From assembly GCF_036967205.1 (NCBI RefSeq), contig NZ_CP146022.1, positions 3,224,001-3,288,000 of the forward strand: a DNA stretch of 64,000 nt, written 5' to 3'. The number at the start of each line of letters is the position of its first letter. The first letter of the stretch is position 1. Below are positions 51,377-59,626 of this stretch, piece by piece. The notes under the pieces were generated by a model. It made no database searches. It had not been told where the DNA came from and saw only the letters and a program-made list of their open reading frames with translations. The position numbers and the translations under genes were made by a program. Source of the DNA: Streptomyces sp. Q6 (GTDB lineage: Bacteria; Actinomycetota; Actinomycetes; Streptomycetales; Streptomycetaceae).

Positions 51377-51850
51377 ATGGAAGCTCGACTCAACGCCTTC
51401 GCCAGCCCCCTCGCCGGCAAGCTCATCAAGCACATCAACTCCGCCGGCAAGGTCATCGCCGACTCGGCGCTGCCCGCCGCCACGCAGGAGCTCGTGAAGA
51501 TCCGGGCCAGCCAGATCAACGGGTGCGGGTTCTGCACCGACATGCACACCAAGGACGCCGCGCACGCCGGGGAGACCGCTCAGCGGCTGCACCTGATCGC
51601 CGCCTGGCGCGAGGCCAAGGTGTTCACCGACGCCGAGCGGGCCGCCCTGGAGCTGACCGAGCAGGGGACCCGGATCGCGGACGCCGCCGGTGGTGTCAGC
51701 GACGAGGCGTGGGCCAACGCCGCCAAGTACTACGACGAGGAGCAGCTCCTCGCGCTGACGGGCCTGATCGCCGTCATCAACACCTACAACCGCATGAACG
51801 TCATCCTGCAGGTGCCCGCCGGCGACTACCAGCCCGGACAGTTCGGCTGA
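51377..51850 (+). CDS. AhpD/carboxymuconolactone decarboxylase-family protein
   Basis: 157 aa from ATG 51377 (GAGGAG 6 bp upstream). It carries the AhpD redox motif INGCGFCTDMHTKDA (CxxC with following His) in an all-helical fold. Family members act as peroxidases or disulphide reductases, or as lyases. The CxxC...H motif favours a redox role against hydroperoxides. It is monocistronic, with direct repeats in the promoter. Confidence 0.93.
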   Translation: MEARLNAFASPLAGKLIKHINSAGKVIADSALPAATQELVKIRASQINGCGFCTDMHTKDAAHAGETAQRLHLIAAWREAKVFTDAERAALELTEQGTRIADAAGGVSDEAWANAAKYYDEEQLLALTGLIAVINTYNRMNVILQVPAGDYQPGQFG

Positions 51851-52184
51851 TCGCCTCCGGGCAGCGCAAGGGCGCGATCGGGGTGCGGCGCACGCCGCGT
51901 CGCAGCCGACTCCTCGCCGTCGTCATCGACACCCCCGAGGGGCAGGCCGAGGCAGCGTCCGACTTCCGGGTCGGCGCCCTCGGCGCCCGGGGCCGTTCCG
52001 AGGCCGGGCGGGAGCGGGCGGGCCGGGGCGGCGACTGCGGTGCCGGCGCGGGGGCGTAGCGTCTGGTGCGTCGGGAGCGACAGACCGCATCCAACAGCAG
52101 CAGATCGCCCCCAACGACGTCAGACAGCACCAGACAGCGACTTCGCCGACAGACAGCGACGTCGACGATTGCCCGGAGGGTTCC
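51851..52184. other. 334-bp gap with GACAG repeats
   Basis: No gene is supported, although the first 200 bp stay open in one frame (SGQRKGAIGVRRTPRRSRLLAVV...) with no start or ribosome site. CAGACAGC occurs three times at 52121, 52131 and 52150, upstream of the next gene. It echoes the GACAG repeats before the AhpD-like gene. Confidence 0.45.
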
Positions 52185-52502
52185 ATGGCCGCCCGTATCG
52201 CCCGCATTCCCAGCGCCCCCATCGCCGCCGCCGGCCTCGTCGGCGGGTACGCCACCGCTCGGTTCACCAAGAAGCGGCAGCTGGGCGGCGCCGTGCTCGC
52301 GGTCGCCGGAGCCGCCGCCGCGACGCAGTGGACGAAGTCGCGGGGCGGGAAGGTCGCGGGCGCGCTGACCGGGGCGTACGTCGCCGCGTTCGCCGGGTCG
52401 CACCCGCTGGCCAAGAAGGTCGGGGCGTGGCCCGCGGTGTTCGGGGTGGCCGGGGCCGTGGCAGCCGCCTCGTACGTGCTGGTCGACCGGCGTTCCGCGT
52501 AG
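52185..52502 (+). CDS. small Ala-rich membrane protein of unknown function
   Basis: 105 aa; GGAGGG lies 5 bp upstream of the ATG. Three weakly hydrophobic Ala/Gly segments (APIAAAGLVGGYATA, GGAVLAVAGAAAATQW, AWPAVFGVAGAVAAASYVLV) are separated by basic stretches (RFTKKRQ, TKSRGGK, PLAKK), a pattern of a small multi-pass membrane protein. No family recognised. Confidence 0.7.
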   Translation: MAARIARIPSAPIAAAGLVGGYATARFTKKRQLGGAVLAVAGAAAATQWTKSRGGKVAGALTGAYVAAFAGSHPLAKKVGAWPAVFGVAGAVAAASYVLVDRRSA

Positions 52503-52522
52503 TTCGCGAGGCCGCCCGTCCG

Positions 52523-52915
52523 TCAGGGCTTGTGGGCCAGGACGTTGACCACCCGGCCCTGCGGGTCCCGTACGAAGAAACGGCGGACGCCCCACTCCTC
52601 GTCCCGGAGGTCGTGGACGATCGGGAAGCCCGCGGCCCGTACGGCCGCGTACACCGCGTCCACGTCGTCCACCTCGACGCTCATGTCCGGCACCACCGGC
52701 GCCGTCGCGTCGTGGGTGAGGAAGCCGATCTGGGCGGTGGGGTCGGTCGGGGACGCCAGCGTCATGATCCAGCCCAGGTTCATGACCTCGCGGAAGCCGA
52801 GCGTGCCGTAGAAGTCGCGGTTCGCCGCCATCGACTCCTCCCCCGGAACCTCGACGTTCGGGACGGCCCTGCGGATGGGCCCAGGTGCGTGCGCGTCGGA
52901 CGCGTCGGATGTCAT
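52523..52915 (-). CDS. VOC-family (glyoxalase-like) protein
   Basis: 130 aa with one VOC module: PNVEVPGEESMAANRDFYGTLGFREVMNLGWIMTLASP...MSVEVDDVDAVYAAVRAAGFPIVHDLRDEEWGVRRFFVRDPQGRVVNVLAHK. The expected metal ligands are not all obvious, so it may bind rather than convert its ligand. It starts 4 bp after the AraC-type regulator stop, so the two form an operon and this is probably the regulated enzyme. Confidence 0.92.
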   Translation of the reverse strand: MTSDASDAHAPGPIRRAVPNVEVPGEESMAANRDFYGTLGFREVMNLGWIMTLASPTDPTAQIGFLTHDATAPVVPDMSVEVDDVDAVYAAVRAAGFPIVHDLRDEEWGVRRFFVRDPQGRVVNVLAHKP

Positions 52916-52919
52916 GGGC

Positions 52920-53894
52920 TCAGCGTCCCCTGAACGTCGCCCGGTACGCCCCCGGCGACACCCCGAGCACCGCCTGGAAGTGCTGCCGCAACGACGCTCC
53001 GGTGCCGAACCCCGTCTCCGTCGCGACGCGGTCGACGGTGTGGTCGGTGCGTTCCAACAACTCCCGTGCCCGGTCGAGGCGTTGGCGGGCCAGCCACGTC
53101 ATCGGGGTCAGACCCGTCTCCTCGCGGAAGCGGCGACTGTACGTACGGACCGCCATCGCGTCCCGCGCCGCGAGGTCCGCGAGCGTGAGGGGCTCCGCGA
53201 GACGTGCCAGGGCCCAGGCCCGTGAGCGGGAGGTCGAGGCCGACTCCCGCGTCCGCACCGGGCGCTGGATGTACTGGGCCTGGCCGCCCTCCCGGTACGG
53301 CGGTACGACCGTGCGGCGCGCCACGTCCGCCGCGACAGCCGCGCCGTGGTCGGCGCGGATCATGTGCAGGCACAGGTCGATGCCCGCCGCCTCGCCGGCC
53401 GAGGTCAGGACGGTTCCCTCGTCTACGTAGAGGACGTCCGCGTCGACCGTGACCTGCGGGAACGTACGGGCGAAGCGGTCCGACGACAGCCAGTGGGTCG
53501 TCGCCCTGCGGCCGTCCAGAAGGCCCGCAGCCGCCAGGACGAACGCGCCCGTGCAGATCGACGCCACCCGGCCCCGGCCGGCGTGGACGGCGTGCAGCGC
53601 CCGCGCCGACTCGGGGTCCAGCGAGCCGGGCCGGAGCGACTCGTCCTCCTCGTGCGAGGCCGGGACCAGGACGGTGTCCGCCGCCGCCACCGTCTCCAGA
53701 CCGTGCTCCGCGTAGATCGGGAAGTCGGCGTCCGTACGGATTCTGCCGGGGCGGGGCGCGCAGGTGCGCACGTCGTAGAGGCGCTCGCCCGTCGAAGGAT
53801 CGCGGGCCGCGCCGAAGAGCTGGTGGATCAGGCCCAGTTCCATGGGCAGGACGCCGTCCCTGACGAGAACCGCCACCACCGTCGTCTCGGTCAC
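52920..53894 (-). CDS. DJ-1/PfpI-AraC (GlxA-family) transcriptional regulator
   Basis: 324 aa if started at GTG 53894, preceded by GAGAGGGAGAGG. The N-terminal DJ-1/PfpI-like domain has the nucleophile-elbow Cys in ASICTGAFVLAAAGLLDGRRATTHW. The C-terminal AraC HTH is MAVRTYSRRFREETGLTPMTWLARQRLDRARELLERTDHTVDRVATETGFGTGASLRQHFQ. The upstream in-frame extension is simple repeat and unlikely to be coding. Operon with the VOC gene. Confidence 0.9.
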   Translation of the reverse strand: MTETTVVAVLVRDGVLPMELGLIHQLFGAARDPSTGERLYDVRTCAPRPGRIRTDADFPIYAEHGLETVAAADTVLVPASHEEDESLRPGSLDPESARALHAVHAGRGRVASICTGAFVLAAAGLLDGRRATTHWLSSDRFARTFPQVTVDADVLYVDEGTVLTSAGEAAGIDLCLHMIRADHGAAVAADVARRTVVPPYREGGQAQYIQRPVRTRESASTSRSRAWALARLAEPLTLADLAARDAMAVRTYSRRFREETGLTPMTWLARQRLDRARELLERTDHTVDRVATETGFGTGASLRQHFQAVLGVSPGAYRATFRGR

Positions 53895-53896
53895 CC

Positions 53897-53960
53897 TCTC
53901 CCTCTCCCTCTCCGTCCCCGTCCACGTATCCGTCTCCGTCACCGTCACCGGCACCCCTTC
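53897..53960. repeat. ctccct/cgtccc hexamer-like microsatellite
   Basis: Short-period repeats (ccctctccctctccctctccgtccccgtcc, then cgtctccgtcaccgtcaccgg) immediately upstream of the regulator start. On the coding strand they provide a purine-rich ribosome site, so copy changes could alter translation. Confidence 0.6.
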
Positions 53961-54054
53961 GAGGCCGTCGACCGCTCCTCCGCACCCTGGCCGGAGTCTC
54001 GCACCTGACCACCGTCCGATCGCCACGACCCGATGGCCACCATCCGGTCGCCAT

Positions 54055-54104
54055 CACTGATCGCCGTCACTGATCGCCGTCACTGATCGCCGTCACCGGT
54101 CGCC
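54055..54104. repeat. 13-bp tandem repeat, about 3.8 copies
   Basis: cactgatcgccgt repeated exactly three times (54055-54093), then a degenerate fourth copy. It lies between the divergent AraC-type regulator and GNAT genes, about 60 bp before the GNAT start. Confidence 0.85.
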
Positions 54105-54162
54105 AATGCTCAGCCCCCACCATCCGCTCACCGGCATCCGGCATCCGGCTACTCTCGCGATC

Positions 54163-54609
54163 ATGGCGGATTGGACACTGCGGCCCGCGACGGCCGCCGA
54201 TGTGGAGGCGGTCGCCGAGGTGCGGGCCGTCGCGATGCGCCCGGACCTGGAGCGGCTCGGGCGGTTCGACGAGCGGCGGGTGCGGCAGCGGCTGCGGGAC
54301 GCCTGGGAGCCCGCGCACACCTGGGTGATCGAGGTGGGCGGGGAGCTCGCCGGGTCCGTGGCGCTGCGCCGGGCGGCGGACTGCTACTGGTTCGAGCACT
54401 TCCTGCTCGCCCCGCACCTCCAGGGCCGGGGCATCGGCACGGCCGTGCTGGACTCGCTCCTGGAGCGGTGCGACCGCGAGGGCGTACCGGTGCGGCTGGA
54501 CGTGCTCCAGGGCAGCGCGGCCCGGCGGCTGTACGAGCGGCGCGGGTTCACCGTCGAGCGTGAGGACCCTGTCGACGTGTTCATGGTGCGCCGCCCGCAC
54601 ACCGGTTGA
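54163..54609 (+). CDS. GNAT-family N-acetyltransferase
   Basis: 148 aa from ATG 54163. Acetyl-CoA site LLAPHLQGRGIGTAVLDSLLERC (Q/RxxGxG/A) and the C-terminal ARRLYERRGFTVEREDPVDVFMVRR. The substrate amine is unknown. An in-frame ATG at 54106 is possible but lies in the repeat-rich region and has no ribosome site. Confidence 0.92.
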   Translation: MADWTLRPATAADVEAVAEVRAVAMRPDLERLGRFDERRVRQRLRDAWEPAHTWVIEVGGELAGSVALRRAADCYWFEHFLLAPHLQGRGIGTAVLDSLLERCDREGVPVRLDVLQGSAARRLYERRGFTVEREDPVDVFMVRRPHTG

Positions 54610-54616
54610 GCCGGGC

Positions 54617-56095
54617 TCAGACAGCTGCGCCCGCCCGGGGCCGTACCGCCGACAGGGGCTGCGCGATGTCCTCCAGGGACCGGCGCTCCGCCCGTACCGC
54701 GAACATGGCCGCCACCAGGCCCGCCAGGCACATCAGCGCGGCGCCGATCTGGAAGGCCAGGACCGTGTCGGCGACCTTGCCGGACTCGGTGAGGTCGGCG
54801 AACAGGAGCGGTCCGCTGATGCCGCCGGCCGCCGTTCCGACCGCGTAGAAGAAGGCGATCGCCATCGCGCGCGTCTCCATCGGGAAGATCTCGGAGACCG
54901 TGAGGTACGCGCTGGAGGCGCCCGCCGAGGCGAAGAACAGGACGACGCACCAGCAGGCGGTGAGGGTCGTCGCGGTCAGCGAGCCGCGGTCGAAGAGCCA
55001 GGCCGTGCCGAAGAGGAGGATCCCCGACAGGAGGTACGTCGAGGAGATCATCAGCCGGCGGCCGACCGTGTCGAAGAGCCTGCCGAGCAGCAGCGGGCCC
55101 ATGAAGTTGCCGGCCGCGATGACCGCGAAGTAGTAGCCGGTCGAGCCGGTCGGCACGTCGTAGAACGTGGTGAGGATCGCGCCGAAGCCGAACGTGATCG
55201 CGTTGTAGAGGAAGGCCTGGCCGATGAAGAGGGCGAGGCCGAGGGTGGTGCGGCGGGGATAGGACCGGACGACGGTACGGGCGATCTCGACGAAGCCGAT
55301 GCTCTTGCGCTGGTGGATGGTGATCTCCCCGGCGGGCGGCGGGAGTTCGGTGCCGCCGCGTTCGTCGCGTACGCGGTCCTCGATGCCCGTGACGAGCGAT
55401 TCGGCCTCCTCTCCCCTGCCGTGGATGAACAGCCAGCGTGGACTCTCCGGGACGTTGCGCCGTACGAGGAGGATGACCAGGCCGAGGACGACGCCGAGGG
55501 CGAAGGTGAGCCGCCAGCCCACGTTCTTCGCGAACAGGTCCGTGTCGAGCGCGACGATCGAGAGGAGCGAGCCGCCGATCGCGCCGAGCCAGAAGCTGCC
55601 GTTGATGATGAGGTCGACGCGGCCGCGGAAAGTGGACGGGATCAGTTCGTCGATGGCCGAGTTGATGGCCGCGTACTCGCCGCCGATGCCGAAGCCGGTG
55701 AAGAAGCGGAAGACGAAGAACCACCAGGTGGAGAAGGACAGGGCGGTGAGCGCGGTCGCCGCGAGGTAGACGGCGAGCGTCAGCAGGAAGAGCTTCTTGC
55801 GGCCGAAGCGGTCGGTGAGCCAGCCGAAGAACAGCGCTCCGGCACAGGCGCCCGCCACGTACAGGGCGGCGGCCATGCCGGTGACCTGCGCGGAGGAGAT
55901 GGGCAGACCGCTGCCGGACTCGGACAGACGGCCCGCGATGTTGCCGACGACCGTGACTTCGAGGCCGTCGAGTATCCATACGGTGCCGAGGCCGATGACC
56001 ACCGTCCAGTGCCAGCGCGACCAGGGGAGGCGGTCGAGGCGGGCGGGGACGGCGGTGGTGACGGTGGCGCCGGTGGTGCCAGGACTGAGGGACAT
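54617..56095 (-). CDS. MFS transporter, sugar-porter-like
   Basis: 492 aa from ATG 56095 (GGAGGGGG 6 bp upstream). Twelve membrane helices. The A-loop motif is GWLTDRFGRKKLFLLT, FTGFGIGGEYAAINSAIDELIPSTFRGRV is typical of the SP/AAHS-like group, and a second DTVGRRLM motif opens the C-terminal half. It probably imports a small organic acid or sugar with protons. It converges on the GNAT gene. Confidence 0.93.
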   Translation of the reverse strand: MSLSPGTTGATVTTAVPARLDRLPWSRWHWTVVIGLGTVWILDGLEVTVVGNIAGRLSESGSGLPISSAQVTGMAAALYVAGACAGALFFGWLTDRFGRKKLFLLTLAVYLAATALTALSFSTWWFFVFRFFTGFGIGGEYAAINSAIDELIPSTFRGRVDLIINGSFWLGAIGGSLLSIVALDTDLFAKNVGWRLTFALGVVLGLVILLVRRNVPESPRWLFIHGRGEEAESLVTGIEDRVRDERGGTELPPPAGEITIHQRKSIGFVEIARTVVRSYPRRTTLGLALFIGQAFLYNAITFGFGAILTTFYDVPTGSTGYYFAVIAAGNFMGPLLLGRLFDTVGRRLMISSTYLLSGILLFGTAWLFDRGSLTATTLTACWCVVLFFASAGASSAYLTVSEIFPMETRAMAIAFFYAVGTAAGGISGPLLFADLTESGKVADTVLAFQIGAALMCLAGLVAAMFAVRAERRSLEDIAQPLSAVRPRAGAAV

Positions 56096-56199
56096 GGGCC
56101 CCCTCCTCGTCGAGGGAGTAAGGACCTCCTCCGGGTCCCCCGCCCACCAGGGCCTACGCCAAAGGGCTACGCGCCCGCCCACGCCGGAGCGGCGGGACT

Positions 56200-56434
56200 A
56201 CGCGCGCAACACTCACGACACCCGTGACGGGACCAGGCGCGCAACACTCACGACACCCGTGGCGGGACTAGGCACCGAACGCCCGCGACACCCGTGGCGG
56301 GACTAGGCACCGAACGCCCGCGACACCCGTGGCGGAACTAGGCACCGAACGCCCGCGACACCCGTGGCGGAACTAGGCACCGAACGCCCGCGACACCCGT
56401 GGCGGAACTAGGCACCGAACGCCCGCGACACCGT
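56200..56434. repeat. 35-bp tandem repeat derived from the DUF445 gene 3' end
   Basis: The sequence ggcaccgaacgcccgcgacacccgtggcgg recurs with an exact 35-bp period at 56271, 56306, 56341, 56376 and 56411, and two diverged units precede it. The rightmost unit encodes, on the minus strand, the last residues (SRAFGA) and stop of the DUF445 protein, so the array is an amplification of that gene end. Roughly seven units. Confidence 0.92.
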
Positions 56435-57766
56435 GTAAATGACGAGCCCGGCCAGCGAGCCGACCACCGTGCCGTTGATCCGGATGAACTGGAGATCGCG
56501 GCCGATGTGCGCCTCGATCTTGCGGGACGTGTGCTCGGCGTCCCAGCCGGCGACGGTGTCCGTGATGAGGGAGGTGATCTCCGCGCGGTAGGTGGTGACG
56601 ACGTACACGGCGGCGCCCTCCACCCAGCCGTCGACCTTCGCCTGCACCTTCGGGTCGGACGCCATGCGACGGCCGAGCGAGAGGAGCGACGCCCGTACGC
56701 GCAGCCGCAGTTCGCTGCGCTCGTCCTCGGCGGCCGCCACGATCATGGAGCGGACCGCGGACCACGTCGAGGCGATCAGGTCCTGGACCTCGGAACGGCC
56801 GAGCACCTCGGACTTCAGGCGCTCGACGCGCGCCCGGGTGTCGGAGTCGGACTGGAGGTCGCCCGCGAAGTCCCGCAGGAAACGGTCGACGGCGCCGCGC
56901 GCCGGGTGCTCCGGCATGTCGCGCATCTCGGTGACGAAGCGGAGGAGTTCCTTGTAGACCCGCTCGCCCACGCGCTTGTCGACGAAGCGCGGGGTCCAGC
57001 CGGGGGCGCCGCCCTGCACGGCGTCCATGACGGAGTCCGAGTGCAGGACGAGCCAGTCGTGGGCCCGCGCGCACACCAGGTCGACGACGCGCTTGTGGCC
57101 GCCGTCGGCGACGACCTTCTCCAGCATCTTGCCGATGCCGGGCGCGATCTCGGCGTTGTCGGCGCGGCGCGTGATGGCCTCGCCGACGACGGCCTGGACA
57201 TCGGAGTCGCGCAGGACGGTCAGGGCGCCGCGCAGCGCCGTCGCCAGTTCGGCGGTGACGCGGTCGGCGTGCTCGGGCTCGGCGAGCCAGGCGCCGAGCC
57301 GCGAGCCGATGCCGACGGCGCGCAGCCGGTCCCGTACGACGTCGCCCGACAGGAAGTTCTCGCCGACGAACTCTCCCAGCGAGACGCCGAGTTGATCCTT
57401 CTTCTTCGGGATGATCGCGGTGTGCGGGATGGGGATGCCGAGGGGGTGGCGGAAGAGGGCGGTGACCGCGAACCAGTCGGCGAGCGCGCCGACCATGCCG
57501 GCCTCGGCGGCCGCGGCGACGTAACCGGTCCAGGCGCCGGCGCCGGAGTGCCCGGCCCAGGTCGCCAGTACGTAGACGAGCGCGACGAAGCCGAGCATGC
57601 CGGTCGCCGTGAGCTTCATGCGGCGCACGCCGCGCCGCTTCTCCTCGTCCGCGGCGGTGAACTCGGTCACGGAGCGGCGGGCGGGGCGGGGTTGCCCGGT
57701 GGCCTCCTGGGCATACTGCCCCTGGCCCGCCTCCCCCATTTCACCCCTTTTGTCCAGCTCGCTCAT
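56408..57766 (-). CDS. DUF445 membrane protein
   Basis: 452 aa. Two transmembrane helices near residues 50-75 and 80-110 (GMLGFVALVYVLATWAG; YVAAAAEAGMVGALADWFAVTALFRHPLGIPIPHTAIIP, the family signature), a long helical domain, and a final helix (INGTVVGSLAGLVIYTVSRAFGA). The family is widespread and uncharacterised. It is monocistronic; its 3' end is the source of the 35-bp tandem array. Confidence 0.92.
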   Translation of the reverse strand: MSELDKRGEMGEAGQGQYAQEATGQPRPARRSVTEFTAADEEKRRGVRRMKLTATGMLGFVALVYVLATWAGHSGAGAWTGYVAAAAEAGMVGALADWFAVTALFRHPLGIPIPHTAIIPKKKDQLGVSLGEFVGENFLSGDVVRDRLRAVGIGSRLGAWLAEPEHADRVTAELATALRGALTVLRDSDVQAVVGEAITRRADNAEIAPGIGKMLEKVVADGGHKRVVDLVCARAHDWLVLHSDSVMDAVQGGAPGWTPRFVDKRVGERVYKELLRFVTEMRDMPEHPARGAVDRFLRDFAGDLQSDSDTRARVERLKSEVLGRSEVQDLIASTWSAVRSMIVAAAEDERSELRLRVRASLLSLGRRMASDPKVQAKVDGWVEGAAVYVVTTYRAEITSLITDTVAGWDAEHTSRKIEAHIGRDLQFIRINGTVVGSLAGLVIYTVSRAFGA

Positions 57767-57981
57767 GTCTCACGTCCCGTCCGCACATCCGGCATCTGTC
57801 ATTCCCCTCACACATTGTCCCTTCCTGACCTACTCCCGGAACGAACCACAAGTTCCCGGCGTCTGAATGAGCGGAGGGGGGCAGTGTCGGCCCCCTCGTT
57901 CCACGGTCCTGACCCATGCCGCATCATGGGTTCATCACATCGGAGCCTCGGGCTCCCCCTGCCCGAGGAGACACACCCCGC

Positions 57982-59304
57982 ATGACCAGGCGTCACGGTT
58001 ATGCCTTGTTGGCCGCGCTCGTCGCGGTCGCCGTAGTGATCTCGGCCGCCATATACGTCGGGTTCTCCGGCGTCCTGCGCGGCGGCGACGACACCGTCCA
58101 GGCCGGTGGCGCGCACCCGCGCAGCTCGGCCGCACCGGCTTCCACCGGCACGTGGGCGGCCAGCTGGTCCGCTTCCCCGGCCGGCGGCGAGCCCGGCACG
58201 GAGACGAATGGATTCTCCGGCCGCTCCATCCGCAACGTGGTGCACACCAGCATCGGCGGCGCCGCGGCACGCATCACGCTCTCCAATCTGTTCGGGCAGC
58301 AGCCCCTCAGCATCACGCACGCCTCGCTCGCTCTCGCCTCGGCGCCCAACAGCCCGACGGCGCTGGCCGGCTCGGTGCGGCGCCTCACCTTCTCCGGGAA
58401 CACCTCGGTGGTCATCCCGGCGGGACAGCAGGTCGTCAGCGACGCCGTCCGCCTCCGGGTGGCCGGCGACACGGACCTCCTGGTCACCACGTACTCGCCG
58501 ACCGCGTCCGGACCGGTCACGTACCACCCCCAGGCCCGGCAGATGTCGTACGTCGCGAACGGCGACCTCGTCGAGGAGCCGAACGGGACGCGGTACACCG
58601 AGCAGAGCCCGTACTGGCGCTACCTGACCGCGGTCGACGTGCTCAGCAACGAGGCGCAGGGCACGGTCGTCGTCCTCGGTGACTCGCTCACCGACGGCAT
58701 CACCTCCACGATGGGCGCCAACCACCGCTGGACGGACGTCCTCGCCGAGCGGCTGCGCACCGAGTCGGGTGCCCCGCGCTACGGCGTCGTGAACCAGGGC
58801 ATCAGCGGCAACCGCGTCCTGTCCGACGGATACGGCCGCCCCGCGAACAACCCGAGCGGCCTGTCCCGCTTCGACCGCGACGTCCTCAGCCGCTCCGGCG
58901 TCCGGGCCGTGGTCATCGACCTCGGGATCAACGACATCCTGCGCAACCCGCAGCAGACCGACCCCGACAAGATCACGGAGGGCCTGCGCGAGCTGGTCCG
59001 CCAGGCGCACGCGAGGGGCCTGCGGGTCGTCGGGGCGACGCTCATGCCGTTCCAGGGCCACCGCGGGTACGAGCCGTACCTGGAGTCGGTCCGCCAGGGC
59101 GTCAACGAGCAGATCCGCGCCGGCAAGGTCTTCGACTCCTACGTCGACTTCGACAAGGCGCTCCGCGACCCGTACAACCCGCGCAAGCTGCTCCCGCGCT
59201 ACGACTCGGGCGACCACCTCCACCCGAGCGACGCGGGCTACGAGCGCATGGCGAGGACCTTCGACCTCTCCACCCTCAAGGCAGCAGCAGGAGCGGAACT
59301 CTAA
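57982..59304 (+). CDS. secreted SGNH/GDSL-family hydrolase
   Basis: 440 aa from ATG 57982 (GAGGAG 11 bp upstream). N-terminal membrane anchor or signal (ALLAALVAVAVVISAAIYVGF), then a beta-rich about 180-aa domain and the SGNH core: catalytic Ser in LGDSLTDG, block II GISGNRVL, block III LGINDI, and Asp/His in SGDHLHPSDAGY. Likely an esterase acting on acylated polysaccharide or lipid at the cell surface. Confidence 0.93.
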   Translation: MTRRHGYALLAALVAVAVVISAAIYVGFSGVLRGGDDTVQAGGAHPRSSAAPASTGTWAASWSASPAGGEPGTETNGFSGRSIRNVVHTSIGGAAARITLSNLFGQQPLSITHASLALASAPNSPTALAGSVRRLTFSGNTSVVIPAGQQVVSDAVRLRVAGDTDLLVTTYSPTASGPVTYHPQARQMSYVANGDLVEEPNGTRYTEQSPYWRYLTAVDVLSNEAQGTVVVLGDSLTDGITSTMGANHRWTDVLAERLRTESGAPRYGVVNQGISGNRVLSDGYGRPANNPSGLSRFDRDVLSRSGVRAVVIDLGINDILRNPQQTDPDKITEGLRELVRQAHARGLRVVGATLMPFQGHRGYEPYLESVRQGVNEQIRAGKVFDSYVDFDKALRDPYNPRKLLPRYDSGDHLHPSDAGYERMARTFDLSTLKAAAGAEL

Positions 59305-59323
59305 ACCCCGCAGACCGCCCCCG

Positions 59324-59455
59324 AACACACCCACCCCGCACGACCCGCCAGCTGCCCACGAACAAACCCGCCCCGCACGACCCGCACAGCCCGCCGGCTA
59401 CCCACGAACACACCCACCCCGCACGACCGCCACGGTCGGCCGGCTGCCCACGAAC
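59324..59455. repeat. three imperfect repeats of about 40-50 bp
   Basis: Each unit contains acccaccccgcacgacc...gccggctgcccacgaac with small insertions. The stretch lies downstream of the SGNH stop and contains no gene. Confidence 0.7.
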
Positions 59456-59460
59456 GCAAG

Positions 59461-59577
59461 GGGACGTGTCGGGGTACCCCCGCAGGACTCCGCAGGAACG
59501 CAGCGCGGGAGGCCCGACATCGGTCGTCCGGAAACGAGGACACCCATCCGGCCGAGGAGGTACCCCGACACGTCCCC
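59461..59577. repeat. 117-bp element with perfect 19-bp inverted termini
   Basis: ggggacgtgtcggggtacc at 59461-59479 recurs as its exact complement at 59559-59577, with 79 bp between. No target-site duplication is clear. It may be a MITE-like insertion or, as RNA, a long-armed hairpin between the convergent SGNH and DUF1707 genes. Confidence 0.85.
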
Positions 59578-59626
59578 GCCCCCCACCGGGCACACAGCAC
59601 GACGCGCCCGAAGGGGGCACCCGGCA

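Noticed and set aside
51851-52059. Coding continuation after the AhpD-like gene
   Set aside because: The open frame has no start codon with a ribosome site, no homology and an Arg/Gly-rich composition expected by chance at this GC.
53895-54057. N-terminal extension of the DJ-1/AraC regulator to 54026 or beyond
   Set aside because: The extension is translated microsatellite (TETDTWTGTERERERVTE). The start at 53894 begins at the DJ-1 fold and has a ribosome site.
56200-56434. CRISPR-like array
   Set aside because: The units are contiguous 35-bp repeats without unique spacers and derive from a gene end; no cas genes are present.
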